Below are positions 1 to 10,221 of a DNA stretch of 64,000 bases, in pieces (the stretch's first letter is position 1; every line of letters begins with the position of its first letter). Source of the stretch: Methanococcoides methylutens (GTDB lineage: Archaea > Halobacteriota > Methanosarcinia > Methanosarcinales > Methanosarcinaceae); the NCBI RefSeq assembly GCF_000765475.1, contig NZ_JRHO01000013.1, forward strand, positions 62,001 to 126,000, in the 5' to 3' direction. Below the pieces are notes generated by a model. It was not told the origin of the DNA. It searched no databases and was given only the letters and a program-made list of their open reading frames with translations. A program made the translations under genes and the position numbers.

Positions 1-60
1 GGTTATACTGACGCGATGTATCCATATCTGGAAAGCGGATTGGAAGATATCTTTGCTTAA
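1..60 (+). CDS. C-terminal end of an unidentified protein (partial)
   Basis: A reading frame enters from the left edge and stops with TAA at 58-60, giving an acidic tail that ends YLESGLEDIFA. It is too short to assign. The second frame is also open across these bases and runs on to a TGA near 75, so the frame choice rests only on the protein-like composition. If real, it is convergent with the chelatase-like gene that follows. Confidence 0.4.
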   Translation, partial: GYTDAMYPYLESGLEDIFA

Positions 61-128
61 TATATCTATTGATGAATGATTTATGGATAAATAAGCAATT
101 AAGCAATCAAAAAAGTAAAAAAGAAACA

Positions 129-148
129 GGCATCCATCTAAGGATGCC
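129..148 (-). terminator. Hairpin terminator of the CobN-like gene
   Basis: A perfect 7-bp stem, GGCATCC/GGATGCC, with a 6-base loop lies just beyond the stop codon at 157-159. Read on the minus strand it is followed by TGTTTCTTTTTTAC, a T-rich tract. This has the form of an intrinsic terminator for the long minus-strand gene and could also act on the gene ending at 60. Confidence 0.6.
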
Positions 149-156
149 ACTTATTT

Positions 157-3100
157 TTAGAGTCTTTGTCTGCGGAATCCGTAGATGATAGTTCCTACGG
201 CAACCAGAACAACTGCTGTAGCGATCACGTCAGATCCTGAGAATCCACTTGAGGATGCATTCTCTTCAGAAGTTGTTTCCTTTGTCATCTCGTATCCTTC
301 CACGTAGTTATCATCCACTGCAGATGCCTGTTCTGTAGCAGTTCCATAACCTGCAGTATCAGTGTTTGTGCTTGTAGTATTGATTATGTTTGCAGAAGGT
401 GTGTTCGAGTTGCTCTTACTGCTGGTACTGGTTTCAGGATAACGATGTGTTGCTTCCTGCATAAGTTCATTGTACTTCTCGAGAGTATCCCTATCTACAT
501 CTACTCCCAGAAGGGATATCTGTCCGGAGATGAACTGGTCGAGTGAAGGATTGCCACAAGTGTGATGGCAGCAGGTAACACCGTTCTCAGCAACGGACTC
601 AACATAATCTTTAATGAGGTTCTTAAGCACTTCATCAGATGCATCCCAGTTACCCTTTCTTGCAGTTTCGATCATTCTTGCGTTCATAGACTGGTATGCA
701 TACGGGTTGTTGTCTTTGATCCACTCCGCATTATCTCCGGTCATGTATGTGTCATATACACTGTCCCATACATGTTCATCTATCAGGTCAGGACATACAG
801 CTTCCCATCCCCAGAGATTCTCTATGAAGTCACCCATTGCACCTGCACCTTCGAAACCATGCTGCTGCATACCTTCGATCCATGTTGGGTTGAGGTACCT
901 TGTAACGATCTCCCTTGAGAGATATGTCTTCAGTGTCTCTATGGTTTCAGCATCCGGGTTCTGCAGGTTCATTATATATGTGTCTGGGGTTGTACCGGAA
1001 GCTTCTCCTACAACAAGCATCAATCCGCCCATGTACTGGAAGAAGTCATCTGTATCAAGGGATCCATAGGTGTTCGAACTGCGGCTGTGCAAGATCGCAT
1101 TTACGTCTTCGAGGTTTTCTTTGAAGACGTCTTCGTTATCTATGGAGCTATCAGCAACATCCCACTGGCTGACAATTTCCTCAATGCTTTCTCCCCAGAC
1201 GTATTCACCATAGGCATGGCTCATCCTTTCCATGTAAAGATCTGCAAGAACGGTGTTGTCTTCCCAGGTGTCACTTGCAGAGATCGCATTTGCCATACCT
1301 GTTCCATAGGCACCGTCCTCTGGACCGAATATCCTGAGCAGGGAAACGGTCATGGAAGCAGTTTCATTCTGGAATGTTGTATTCAGTCCTTCATAGATGT
1401 TGTTGGTATTTTCCCTGACATAGTTTGTGTTATCTGCGGGGTTATATGGAATATATTCAGGTGTAGGTCGCACCACATCCTCTTCCGCACTGTAGCCATT
1501 AGCAGGTGCATTATATGCCAGATAGACTGCCTTATCGATCAGCTCTACTTTATGTGGGAAGCTATCTCTGTAAAGGCCTGATATCTGTACAAGCACATCT
1601 ATACGTGGTCTATTTAATTCGGATGAATTGATCAGCTCAACGTCTACTACCTCACCGTTATCCCAGACAGGCTTGACTCCGAGTAGGTATAGGATCTCTG
1701 ATTCCATCACACCTTCATGACGCGTGGATTCTCCTGCCCAGAGTATAAATGCAACCTTGTTTGGATATTCATCATCATTTTCAGCTTTGTACATGTCAAT
1801 GGTCTCGTTGGCAAGATCCGTTCCGAGATCCCATGCTTGTTTGGTCGGTATGAGTTGTTCATCAAAAGCATAGAAATTACTTCCTGATGGAAGTGTATTC
1901 GGACGAAGTATCGGATCTCCTCCAAGGTTAGATTCAATATACTTACCATCCATAGCCTTGAGAACCTGCTGTATCTCATCCTCACTCTGACCAAGATTAT
2001 TGGCGTACTCAGTTGCAGTTCCCAGATAATCATCCATTGAAACTGAACTGTTACCAGCACCAAGAATTTGTTCCTGGGCATCAGTGAAATCAATTCCCTG
2101 ATTCAGTATAAGGTCGAGAAGCATGATTGGTGCATTTTCTGATGTGTTGTATAGTGCAACTTCCTCTTTGAAATCATTTCCAAGCATAGAACAGACCATT
2201 CCGGTAAGTTGCTCTCCTTGTGGTGAAGTTCCAAGGATATGCAATCCATATGGCATAGATGTTGTCCTGAGTTCCCTTAAAACGTCATCAAGCTCATCTA
2301 GGAACTCTTCTCTGGTTGACTCTTCTTGTGAAAGGCTCATGTTCACCCTTTCGTCAAGGTGCAACTCAAGTGTCAGGTTAAGGATCTCATTATACCTTAA
2401 TTCCTGCATACCTGGATCGCTGGAAAGGGAATTGTACTGGCCTATCTTTTCATTCAATATTGTGTAATTGCCATAACTTCCGGACATTACTACAGGTGGT
2501 ATGAGGTGATCGATAATGATGGCATTACCTCTGCGTTTTGCCTGCATACCTTCGCCCATACCATCCATTACATATGGATAGATCACAGGAATGTCACCAG
2601 CCATAATGGCAGGCCATTCCTCTTTGAACAGACAGAATTCCTTTCCAGGCAACCATTCTACAGTACCATGTCTTCCCATGTTTACCATTGCATCTGCATC
2701 GAACTCGTTCTGTAACCAGAGGTAGAATGCGATATACTGATGGTGAGGTGGCAGTTCTCCGGCATGATAGAGTGCATCATTGTCCTGTAACCATCCACGA
2801 GTAGGTTGTGGTGCAAGTATGATATTTTTGCTTATCTCTATATTTGGTATGACTATGAACCTGTCTCCGGAGTTGTCTACATAGACCATGATATCTCCGG
2901 GTGCTTCACCCCACATGTCAATTACTTCCTGTTTTCTTTCTTCAGGGAGTGCATTGAACCATCCGTTATATGTCTCTTCAGGTATCAGTTCAACTTTATC
3001 GGATTCCACAAGCTCTTCCAGTTTACCTGGTGCCCATGTACCTATATTACTTCCCTGTGTCAGGAAAAGATCTACGAATTCTGTTTCGTTGGGGATCTCT

Positions 3101-4698
3101 GAACTGTTCACTTCATACCCTGCATCAGCCATTGCATTGAGGAGGTTGTTGATACTTGGCACTACTTCAAGGTAGGAAGCACCAATGTTGTCCTTTCCTG
3201 CTCCATGGTTGTAGTAAATGATAGCTACCTTTTTATCAGACTCATCTTTTAGAGCAAGTTCTGTCTGTGCTTCAGCCCTGTCCACAAGCCAATCTACCTG
3301 ACTCTCAACAGGAACGTAGATATCGTTACCCTGAGCATCGATTTCTTCTGATGCGATCATTATGGGATCAATCCAGCCCCACGTTTCCGGTCTGTAGATC
3401 CTCAGCATATTGGTGTTTGGTAGCGGATTGTTTGTATCCTGCCACTCCGTCAGGTTCATGTATCCGTTGAGTACCGTGTTCATGACCGGTACACCCAAAC
3501 CTTCGATGTCAAAGTACTGGCTTCGGTAAGTTGTTGAAAGTATCAGGTCAACTTTTGTTTCAGGACTGTGGTTAAAGAAAATATCTGCAGTTTCTTTGCT
3601 GTCACTATAACATGCAATAACATTTATTCCTCTTCCTTCCAGCGTTTCAATGATACTATCATAAGTATCCATATTATCCGGATAATAGGAGGCATAGAAT
3701 GTTAGGCCAACAGTTGGAGCATTCTCATCAAAGGAATGTTCTGTTGAATTCCTGTTGCTGTACCATTCAAAATATTCACTGGCATTGTTAGTGAAATATG
3801 GTGCAGGCATTTCAGGATGGTAAATTGCTCTCTTTGAACCTGAAGGTTCCTCTGCTTTCAGGTCGTTGCGATCACCAAATTCAGTGGCTAAGTAGAATAT
3901 CAGGTTATCAAAGTTTGATTCATCTATGCTACCATATATCCAGTAATCCTGAAGAAGTGCTTCAAAATCATCCTCATTGGAAAAACCTGCTGGAATAACA
4001 TAGTTTTCATTGAGGTATGTGTTATATCCTACTACTATTGTGCCGTTTGCAATCGCTGCATCGATATCATCTGATATAACTGAAGCAGTTGCAGTGAACA
4101 TATTAACATAAATTATATCTGTTTCAGAAAAGTCGATGCTACCTTCGATTGTAGAAGGCAAATAATATGAAACAGTTATGTTGTAATCAGGATTGCTGTT
4201 TAACCTTTCAGCTACACTGTTTAATTTTGCAGAATAGCTTTCATAACCTGTAATTATGGATATGTTAAGATGTGGACTGTTTGTAATCGATATATCTTTT
4301 TCTTTTAAAAGTAATATATCTGAATATGGCAATTGATCATATGGCAAACTCATTGCTTTTTTAAATGTTTGTCCTGAGATCGATGATCTATCCAAAAAAT
4401 CATACCATAAATTGATTTGTGCTTCGGAGGCTCCACTTGTACTTAGATTTAATGTCTGTTCCACAGAAGAACCATTGACAAAAATATCAGCTTCTACTTT
4501 TCTCCACTTGGCTGAATAATTCATTCCAATAAGTGTATAATTCCCATTTGGAATATCTTCGAAGCTATAGTACCCGTTCTCATCACTCGTTGTATTCGCA
4601 ACAAGTTCCATGTTGTCGTAACTTCCTGCCGATACCACTGGCATTGCAATTGCCAGCAACAAAAGTATGCTTAAAGCTAATATGCCGCATTTTTTCAT
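157..4698 (-). CDS. Secreted, membrane-anchored CobN-like chelatase subunit
   Basis: This 1513-residue protein is a CobN/magnesium-chelatase H-subunit homologue, the large subunit that inserts a metal into a tetrapyrrole. The family is recognised from stretches such as MGRHGTVEWLPGKEF and WAGESTRHEGVMESEILYLLG. Unlike cytosolic CobN it begins with a signal peptide (MKKCG, then a long hydrophobic run ending VSAG), followed by a short carboxypeptidase-regulatory-like domain (NENGYYSF-type, about residues 30-75). A Ser/Thr/Asn-rich linker precedes a C-terminal membrane helix and a basic tail, FRRQRL. I chose the ATG at 4698 because it starts the signal peptide and has GGTGGTAGG upstream; a longer frame extends to 4761. 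No ATPase subunits (ChlI/ChlD type) lie nearby. Extracytoplasmic CobN relatives are known in methanogens but their substrate is not established. Family call secure, function inferred. Confidence 0.85.
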   Translation of the reverse strand: MKKCGILALSILLLLAIAMPVVSAGSYDNMELVANTTSDENGYYSFEDIPNGNYTLIGMNYSAKWRKVEADIFVNGSSVEQTLNLSTSGASEAQINLWYDFLDRSSISGQTFKKAMSLPYDQLPYSDILLLKEKDISITNSPHLNISIITGYESYSAKLNSVAERLNSNPDYNITVSYYLPSTIEGSIDFSETDIIYVNMFTATASVISDDIDAAIANGTIVVGYNTYLNENYVIPAGFSNEDDFEALLQDYWIYGSIDESNFDNLIFYLATEFGDRNDLKAEEPSGSKRAIYHPEMPAPYFTNNASEYFEWYSNRNSTEHSFDENAPTVGLTFYASYYPDNMDTYDSIIETLEGRGINVIACYSDSKETADIFFNHSPETKVDLILSTTYRSQYFDIEGLGVPVMNTVLNGYMNLTEWQDTNNPLPNTNMLRIYRPETWGWIDPIMIASEEIDAQGNDIYVPVESQVDWLVDRAEAQTELALKDESDKKVAIIYYNHGAGKDNIGASYLEVVPSINNLLNAMADAGYEVNSSEIPNETEFVDLFLTQGSNIGTWAPGKLEELVESDKVELIPEETYNGWFNALPEERKQEVIDMWGEAPGDIMVYVDNSGDRFIVIPNIEISKNIILAPQPTRGWLQDNDALYHAGELPPHHQYIAFYLWLQNEFDADAMVNMGRHGTVEWLPGKEFCLFKEEWPAIMAGDIPVIYPYVMDGMGEGMQAKRRGNAIIIDHLIPPVVMSGSYGNYTILNEKIGQYNSLSSDPGMQELRYNEILNLTLELHLDERVNMSLSQEESTREEFLDELDDVLRELRTTSMPYGLHILGTSPQGEQLTGMVCSMLGNDFKEEVALYNTSENAPIMLLDLILNQGIDFTDAQEQILGAGNSSVSMDDYLGTATEYANNLGQSEDEIQQVLKAMDGKYIESNLGGDPILRPNTLPSGSNFYAFDEQLIPTKQAWDLGTDLANETIDMYKAENDDEYPNKVAFILWAGESTRHEGVMESEILYLLGVKPVWDNGEVVDVELINSSELNRPRIDVLVQISGLYRDSFPHKVELIDKAVYLAYNAPANGYSAEEDVVRPTPEYIPYNPADNTNYVRENTNNIYEGLNTTFQNETASMTVSLLRIFGPEDGAYGTGMANAISASDTWEDNTVLADLYMERMSHAYGEYVWGESIEEIVSQWDVADSSIDNEDVFKENLEDVNAILHSRSSNTYGSLDTDDFFQYMGGLMLVVGEASGTTPDTYIMNLQNPDAETIETLKTYLSREIVTRYLNPTWIEGMQQHGFEGAGAMGDFIENLWGWEAVCPDLIDEHVWDSVYDTYMTGDNAEWIKDNNPYAYQSMNARMIETARKGNWDASDEVLKNLIKDYVESVAENGVTCCHHTCGNPSLDQFISGQISLLGVDVDRDTLEKYNELMQEATHRYPETSTSSKSNSNTPSANIINTTSTNTDTAGYGTATEQASAVDDNYVEGYEMTKETTSEENASSSGFSGSDVIATAVVLVAVGTIIYGFRRQRL

Positions 4699-5479
4699 AT
4701 ACCTACCACCAATAATGCAGCGCATTCTGCCAACAAGTGCAGTTGACCAAATGGCGTGCATCTAAATACCTTCACATATTTTGAATCAAATTGTTTCAAA
4801 TTCACTTAAGATAATGTAAATCAACTTGTTTTAAAAATCCAAAAAAATTAGCACATTTTTTATTCCTGAGTCTGGGAGAGCCTGGATCACACGATTGTTT
4901 TTGGAGTTCTACTTTTATCCATAATATGGCAGGAAATTTGATTGTCATTTTTTTGATTTTCATTAGCGACTTATTTATCTAAAGATAAATTGAACTTATG
5001 TTTGTAATTATACTACTATATAAAACAACAAAAATGCTATTTTATGTCAATACAATTACACTTAAAACATTGAGGCATATTTATATCTCATATGTTTTCA
5101 TAAGTAGAATGAATTATACTATATAAATTTTCTGAATATACAACTAATGTTATCTTAATTGCTAATATTAAAATAAGTCTAATGCTTATTGGTGTCTTTT
5201 TTAAAATTATGTTACACTTTGTACTAACTTTGATCTGGATTATATAAATAAAATAAAACATTTAATCAAAGCCACTTTTATTTGTACGACTAAATATCTC
5301 TCAAATTATTACATTAAGCTAATTCTGTATCTGTAAATTAGGCCTTTTACTGGAAACTTCAAATCCAAAAACACTATCTCAACAAGCTATAGCTACAATA
5401 TTCTTAAATAAAATAACTCAATTGTAACAGCCGTCCCGGATTATTAGAAATAAATGATCAGGACCTTTGGAGCAATATT
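4699..5479. other. Intergenic region, about 780 bp, no gene seen
   Basis: A very AT-rich divergent interval between the CobN-like gene and the geranylgeranyl reductase. It must hold both promoters; several TATA-like tracts (for example around 5019-5025 and 5236-5250) are present, but with so much A/T none can be singled out. No convincing open frame, repeat array or RNA gene is visible. Confidence 0.5.
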
Positions 5480-6706
5480 ATGAAAGATCGGTATGATGTG
5501 ATCGTTGTAGGTGCAGGGCCGGCTGGTTCGATAGCAGCAACCACTGCTGCAAGGAAAGGACTTTCTGTTCTTCTTGTTGAGAAGAGACAGGAGATAGGTG
5601 CACCTATAAGATGTGCTGAGGGTGTAAGCAAAATACGACTTCAACAGCATATTGAACCTGATGAAAAATGGATCTGCTCTGAAGTTAAAGGAGCACATAT
5701 CATATCACCTAATGGTATTACCATTACGATGTCTGAAGAGAATGCCGGATCGGAAGTCGGTTATGTTCTTGACAGGAAGGTATTTGACCGTGCACTTGCA
5801 GAACAAAGTGCAGAAGCTGGTGCTGATGTTCTTGTAAAGACAAGGGTAACCGGACTTATTATTGAGAATGGGGCTGTATGTGGCGTTCACCTGATGTATC
5901 ATGGTGAAATGCATATGATTCGCTCCGGTATTGTCATTGGTGCAGATGGAGTTGAATCCAAGGTTGGCCGGTGGGCAGGCATCGATACATCCCTTAAGCC
6001 TTCACAGGTTGAAACATGTGCACAGTTCCTTGTAAGTGGCTCTGGTATAGATCAGAATTTCTGTTATTTCTATATAGGAAATGAAGTTGCACCTTCAGGA
6101 TATGTCTGGTTGTTCCCTAAAGGCGGTGACGTTGCAAATGTAGGTATTGGCATACTCGGGAACAGGGCCGGTAGCAAGAGGCCGATAGACCTATTGACCG
6201 ATTTTGTAGAGAATAACATTCCTGAGGGCAGGATCATTGAGAGGGTAGCTGGTGCAGTTCCTGCAAGTGGTCCTATTGAGAAGACAATTGCCAATGGATT
6301 AATGCTTGTAGGTGATGCTGCAAGGCAGTCCGATCCTTTTACTGGTGGCGGGATAAGCAATGCCATGGATGCTGGGATGATGGCAGGTGAGGTTGCAGCA
6401 AAGGCGATCGCATCCGGTGATGTTTCTGAGAAGATGCTTCAGGAATACGAATCAATCTGGCGTGAGACCATCGGAAAGGATATCGGCAACAGCCTGATCG
6501 TGAAAGACACTTTCTTTAACCTGGCAGATGATGATCTCAACAGTCTTGCTGAATCAGTCAAGGATGTGGATTTCGATAAGATGGATTTCATTGTACTTGT
6601 GTCTGCATTGTTCAAGAGTAACAAGAAACTTCTCTGGAATCTCAGGCCATTGTTCACCCAGAAACTAAAACAGAAGTTTTCTGGGCTTAACAAATTTAAA
6701 AAATAA
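5480..6706 (+). CDS. Geranylgeranyl reductase family protein (digeranylgeranylglycerophospholipid reductase)
   Basis: A 408-residue FAD-dependent reductase that saturates the double bonds of geranylgeranyl chains in archaeal ether lipids. The N-terminal dinucleotide-binding motif [11 protein letters not shown] (about residues 10-20) is followed by the family's RCAEGVS stretch (about 45-50). The second FAD-binding motif, [17 protein letters not shown], is near residue 277. Length is normal for the family. The ATG at 5480 is preceded by TTGGAGC, a plausible ribosome binding site. It stands alone, with a hairpin immediately after the stop. Methanogens often carry several paralogues, so the exact substrate (archaeol precursor or menaquinone-like chain) cannot be fixed from sequence alone. 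Confidence 0.85.
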   Translation: MKDRYDVIVVGAGPAGSIAATTAARKGLSVLLVEKRQEIGAPIRCAEGVSKIRLQQHIEPDEKWICSEVKGAHIISPNGITITMSEENAGSEVGYVLDRKVFDRALAEQSAEAGADVLVKTRVTGLIIENGAVCGVHLMYHGEMHMIRSGIVIGADGVESKVGRWAGIDTSLKPSQVETCAQFLVSGSGIDQNFCYFYIGNEVAPSGYVWLFPKGGDVANVGIGILGNRAGSKRPIDLLTDFVENNIPEGRIIERVAGAVPASGPIEKTIANGLMLVGDAARQSDPFTGGGISNAMDAGMMAGEVAAKAIASGDVSEKMLQEYESIWRETIGKDIGNSLIVKDTFFNLADDDLNSLAESVKDVDFDKMDFIVLVSALFKSNKKLLWNLRPLFTQKLKQKFSGLNKFKK

Positions 6707-6722
6707 GTCTGGCAACAGACTT
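6705..6722 (+). terminator. Hairpin terminator after the geranylgeranyl reductase
   Basis: AAGTCTG and CAGACTT form a 7-bp stem closed by a GCAA tetraloop, starting at the stop codon. It is followed by a T-rich stretch (ATTATTCTTTTTTTATTT). Confidence 0.6.
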
Positions 6723-6859
6723 ATAAATCTTAATTATTCTTTTTTTATTTATCATGAACTGAATTTATCGTCCTCAGTTGAATTGAATAGAAGCTAGAGT
6801 ATGGAACGATACATATATTCGTTTCAAAAAATAATATTTTTTTATAATCGGATGATAAT

Positions 6860-7705
6860 ATGTTCAAATATTTACAATCAATTAACCAAAAGCCTGAACC
6901 ATTTGAGTTTTACACAGCTGAGACTCTATGGAACGATAAACATATTTCAAAGAAAATGCTTGAGTATCACCTTAACAGGGATGTAGACCTTGCTTCCCGG
7001 AATAGCACTTTCATAAAGGATTCTGTTGAATGGATGACCGATCATTTTAATATTGAAAAAGGAACCAGAATTTGTGATTTTGGCTGTGGTCCCGGTCTCT
7101 ATACAACACGCTTTGCTAAAAAAGGGGCCATAGTTAAAGGAGTCGATTTTTCAGAAAGGTCAATTCGATATGCAAGGGAGACTGCATCAAAGAACGTATT
7201 AGAGATCGATCATGTTCTGCAGAACTACCTTGATTTTGACACACAGGAGAGTTTTGACCTTATAACCATGATATTCTGTGACTTTTGTGCTTTAAGTCCT
7301 GATCAAAGAAAGATACTGCTCGGTAAATTCTATGAATTTCTGGATGATGACGGGTCAATTTTCCTCGATGTGTGTTCAATCAGTGCTTTCGATCAAAGAG
7401 AAGAAACAATTGCATACGGACCTTATTTGATGGATGGCTTTTGGTCTGCTAACGAATACTATGGCTTTATGAACACTTTCAAGTATGGTGATGAAAAGGT
7501 CGTTCTTGATAAATATACTATCATAGAAGAATCCGGAACAATTGAAGTCTACAACTGGTTGCAGTATTACGGCTTGGCATCCATTAGAAAAGAACTTGAA
7601 GATATTGGATTCTGTGTAACTGAACATTATTCAAATGTAAGTGGGGTCCCATATGATCCGAAATCTCCGGAATTTGCGATTGTTGCAAAGAAAAAAAACA
7701 AGTAA
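6860..7705 (+). CDS. Class I SAM-dependent methyltransferase
   Basis: A 281-residue Rossmann-fold methyltransferase. Motif I is CDFGCGPGLYTTRFA at about residues 73-87, with an acidic residue ending the next strand (VKGVDFSERS) as expected for binding the ribose of S-adenosylmethionine. The region DLITMIFCDFCAL matches motif IV. The substrate is unknown. The start at 6860 follows GGATGAT with good spacing. The gene is monocistronic, ending in a hairpin, and nothing next to it suggests a pathway. Small-molecule methylation is more likely than rRNA methylation from the domain layout, but this is inference. Confidence 0.75.
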   Translation: MFKYLQSINQKPEPFEFYTAETLWNDKHISKKMLEYHLNRDVDLASRNSTFIKDSVEWMTDHFNIEKGTRICDFGCGPGLYTTRFAKKGAIVKGVDFSERSIRYARETASKNVLEIDHVLQNYLDFDTQESFDLITMIFCDFCALSPDQRKILLGKFYEFLDDDGSIFLDVCSISAFDQREETIAYGPYLMDGFWSANEYYGFMNTFKYGDEKVVLDKYTIIEESGTIEVYNWLQYYGLASIRKELEDIGFCVTEHYSNVSGVPYDPKSPEFAIVAKKKNK

Positions 7706-7734
7706 AAGATTCTGCAGACAGCACTTTAATGAAG

Positions 7735-7756
7735 TGGAATATTTATTAAAATTCCA
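7735..7756 (+). terminator. Probable terminator after the methyltransferase
   Basis: TGGAAT and ATTCCA form a stem around an A/T loop that can extend with A-T pairs, followed directly by TTTCTTTTTTT. Confidence 0.5.
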
Positions 7757-7856
7757 TTTCTTTTTTTCGACCAATTACTTTGGTTATTAATATTGGATCA
7801 ATAAACCTGAACTGTACAAAAGACTAATATCTAACTACTGCCCATTCACAACTCTA

Positions 7857-8918
7857 ATGAGCTTTACATTATGCCCAAAGTGTGGGGCAGAGACCAAAAG
7901 ACTCTACAAAAACGTTTGTAGGAAATGCTTTTTAGAACAATTTACTTTAGCTGTGCTTCCGCTTGTCCTTCACACACGGATATGCTCCAGGTGCAATGCT
8001 CGATTTGACCGCAATAAATGGCGGGATGAAGGTGACCTTAAGGATATCGTCATAAGGACTGTTGAAGATGAGCTTTTTATCCACGATGAAGCGGATGATG
8101 TTGACGTCTACATTGATCCCCGGGAGATGACTCCCCATCTCTATAAGGTAAGAGTAGGGATCGATGCTATGGTTGAGGGAGAACCACTGCATCAGGAGCT
8201 CAAGGCAGAGGTTCGCATCATACGTGAAGCCTGTGACAGGTGCAGCCGTATGGCAGGTGGTTATTTCGAGGCTATCCTGCAGATAAGGGCAGCAAACCGA
8301 ATCGTAACTCCTGAAGAGATCGATTCCTGTAAGCTCATCTGTGCCGAGATGGTAGAGAAATTATGGAAAAAAGGAGACCGTTTTGCGTTCATTACGGATT
8401 GCATTGATTCAAAGGATGGAGCTGATCTATATCTTGGTTCGGCAAATGCAGGCCGTCAGATATGCAAGGCCATTGTATCAGAAATCGGGGGGACCTTTTC
8501 AGAGTCTCCTACGCTTTACAGTCACAAAGACGGGAAAGACCTTTACAGAATTACTTTTTCCATGAGATTGCCTGAGTTCATGCCAGGTGATATCATTCTC
8601 TTTAAAGGTGATGTTATCGAGATCAGGAACTCCGGAAAGAACTCCAAAGGTATCTACCTTGCAACTGGTGCCAAGTTTCTCGAAGAAACTGAAAAACTCA
8701 ATGGTGCTATACGCATAGCCAACAGGGATGATGCAGTTGGTGCTGTTCTTGTAGCTGTGGAGGGCGATGATATAATGGTCCTTGATCCTTCCACTTATCA
8801 GACTATAACATTAAAGAAGCCTATGTTCTTCTCATCCGAGTCAGGCAGTGAGATACCGGTGATAAGTACCGAGCAGGGACTTTTTGCTCTGCCGGAGGAC
8901 AGTGCACACAGGCTATAA
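7857..8918 (+). CDS. NMD3-family ribosome biogenesis protein
   Basis: A 353-residue homologue of the N-terminal part of eukaryotic NMD3, the 60S-subunit export adaptor. The archaeal form is thought to act on the large ribosomal subunit in the cytoplasm. Zinc-binding cysteine pairs lie at residues 6/9, 21/24 and 43/46 (CPKC, CRKC, CSRC) with a fourth pair, CDRC, near residue 125, followed by the conserved GGYFEAILQIR segment. The ATG at 7857 places the first CPKC at the very N-terminus, as in the family. No Shine-Dalgarno is evident, so the message may be leaderless. It heads a plus-strand run that continues with an ATP-grasp protein 14 bp downstream, so the two are probably co-transcribed. 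Confidence 0.85.
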   Translation: MSFTLCPKCGAETKRLYKNVCRKCFLEQFTLAVLPLVLHTRICSRCNARFDRNKWRDEGDLKDIVIRTVEDELFIHDEADDVDVYIDPREMTPHLYKVRVGIDAMVEGEPLHQELKAEVRIIREACDRCSRMAGGYFEAILQIRAANRIVTPEEIDSCKLICAEMVEKLWKKGDRFAFITDCIDSKDGADLYLGSANAGRQICKAIVSEIGGTFSESPTLYSHKDGKDLYRITFSMRLPEFMPGDIILFKGDVIEIRNSGKNSKGIYLATGAKFLEETEKLNGAIRIANRDDAVGAVLVAVEGDDIMVLDPSTYQTITLKKPMFFSSESGSEIPVISTEQGLFALPEDSAHRL

Positions 8919-8932
8919 GGAGGTTATCTTTT

Positions 8933-10084
8933 TTGGAGAATGTTCTTGTTTTAGGGTACAGTAGCAGGAACATAGCCTGCTCAGCTACAAAAGCCGGCTA
9001 TAATGTCTATGCCATCGATGCTTTCTGTGACATGGACCTGAAAGAAAATACAGTTGCATGTCAATCTCTTCTTACGAACGAAGATATCGACATCAAGGAC
9101 ATCGATAAAAAGACCATTCTTGAACTGATCGATAATTTTGATGTATGTCCCGATGCCATCGTACTCGGTTCCGGGTTTGAAGAACTGGACCTGGGGGATC
9201 AGTCCTGCAGGATACTGAACAATGATCCTGTTACTATGAAACAGGTTTCTGACAAATCATTTCTTGCAGAAGAGCTTGAGTCTCTGGGAATTTCCCATCC
9301 TCGCTCAGGTAATGTGGAAGAAGCTGATGAGATCGGCTATCCTCTCATGGTGAAACCTAAATGTGCAGGAGGAGGCCGTTTGAACAGGATCGCACATAAT
9401 GAAGATGATCTTACTGCCATTCTGGAAGAGATCCCTGAACTGGATCCGACCTTGACATCCGGGGATATCATGGTCCAGGAGTTCCTGTCAGGTTTTCCCG
9501 CAAGTGTTTCTCTTGTTGCGGTCGGATCCCGTGCAGTCCCTATAGCAGCCAACGAGCAGCTCATCGGTGTTCCCTGGCTTTCCGGCTTGCCTTTTGCGTA
9601 CTGTGGTAACATAACGCCTTATAGGACACCTTATACTCAGCAAATGTATGAGATCTCTGAAAAGATCTCATCCGAATTTGGATTAATAGGCTCCAATGGT
9701 GTGGATTTTCTCCTTACTGATACAGGTCCTGTGGTAATAGAGGTAAATGCCCGATTGCAGGGAAGTCTGGATACTGTGGAAATGTCAACCGGCGTTAATC
9801 TCTTTGATCTTCATGTACGGTCCTTTGATGGCATTCTTCCGGAAGAAACTCCTGATATCTGTCGATATGCCATTCGGGCTGTATTGTATGCTGATAAGAA
9901 TGTAACTGTGGATGGCTCATTTTATGAGATGATAAGGACTGAACCCATTGCTGATATTCCTGCACCGGGATATCAGGCTCTTCCCGATGATCCCGTTGCA
10001 TCAATACTTGCTACAGGTGCTACCCGTGAAGACGTTATGGAAAAGGCATTGGACACAACATACAGAATAAGAAACATGGCTTAA
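8933..10084 (+). CDS. ATP-grasp carboligase-like protein (COG2232 type)
   Basis: A 383-residue ATP-grasp enzyme. An N-terminal pre-ATP-grasp region (VLVLGYSSRNIACSA) precedes the ATP-binding half (YPLMVKPKCAGGGRLNRI, about residues 139-156). The metal-binding segment VVIEVNARLQGSLDTVE lies at about 266-282. These features resemble the biotin-carboxylase-like group of predicted carboligases. The start is a TTG at 8933, chosen because a strong AAGGAGGT lies 8 bases upstream and no ATG is suitably placed. Substrates are unknown: family members join a carboxylate to an amine or thiol with ATP. It follows NMD3 closely. A role in cofactor synthesis is possible but unsupported here. Confidence 0.75.
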   Translation: MENVLVLGYSSRNIACSATKAGYNVYAIDAFCDMDLKENTVACQSLLTNEDIDIKDIDKKTILELIDNFDVCPDAIVLGSGFEELDLGDQSCRILNNDPVTMKQVSDKSFLAEELESLGISHPRSGNVEEADEIGYPLMVKPKCAGGGRLNRIAHNEDDLTAILEEIPELDPTLTSGDIMVQEFLSGFPASVSLVAVGSRAVPIAANEQLIGVPWLSGLPFAYCGNITPYRTPYTQQMYEISEKISSEFGLIGSNGVDFLLTDTGPVVIEVNARLQGSLDTVEMSTGVNLFDLHVRSFDGILPEETPDICRYAIRAVLYADKNVTVDGSFYEMIRTEPIADIPAPGYQALPDDPVASILATGATREDVMEKALDTTYRIRNMA

Positions 10085-10221
10085 GACCGGAAGGACGAAA
10101 CTAATACCAATTATTTATGGATTAGTTATAAATAACAAAATACCCAAGAGTCCTATCCTTAGTTTAATAATTATTCATATTATCTACTTATAAATACGAT
10201 CTTACTTGAAAGGTGATACTA

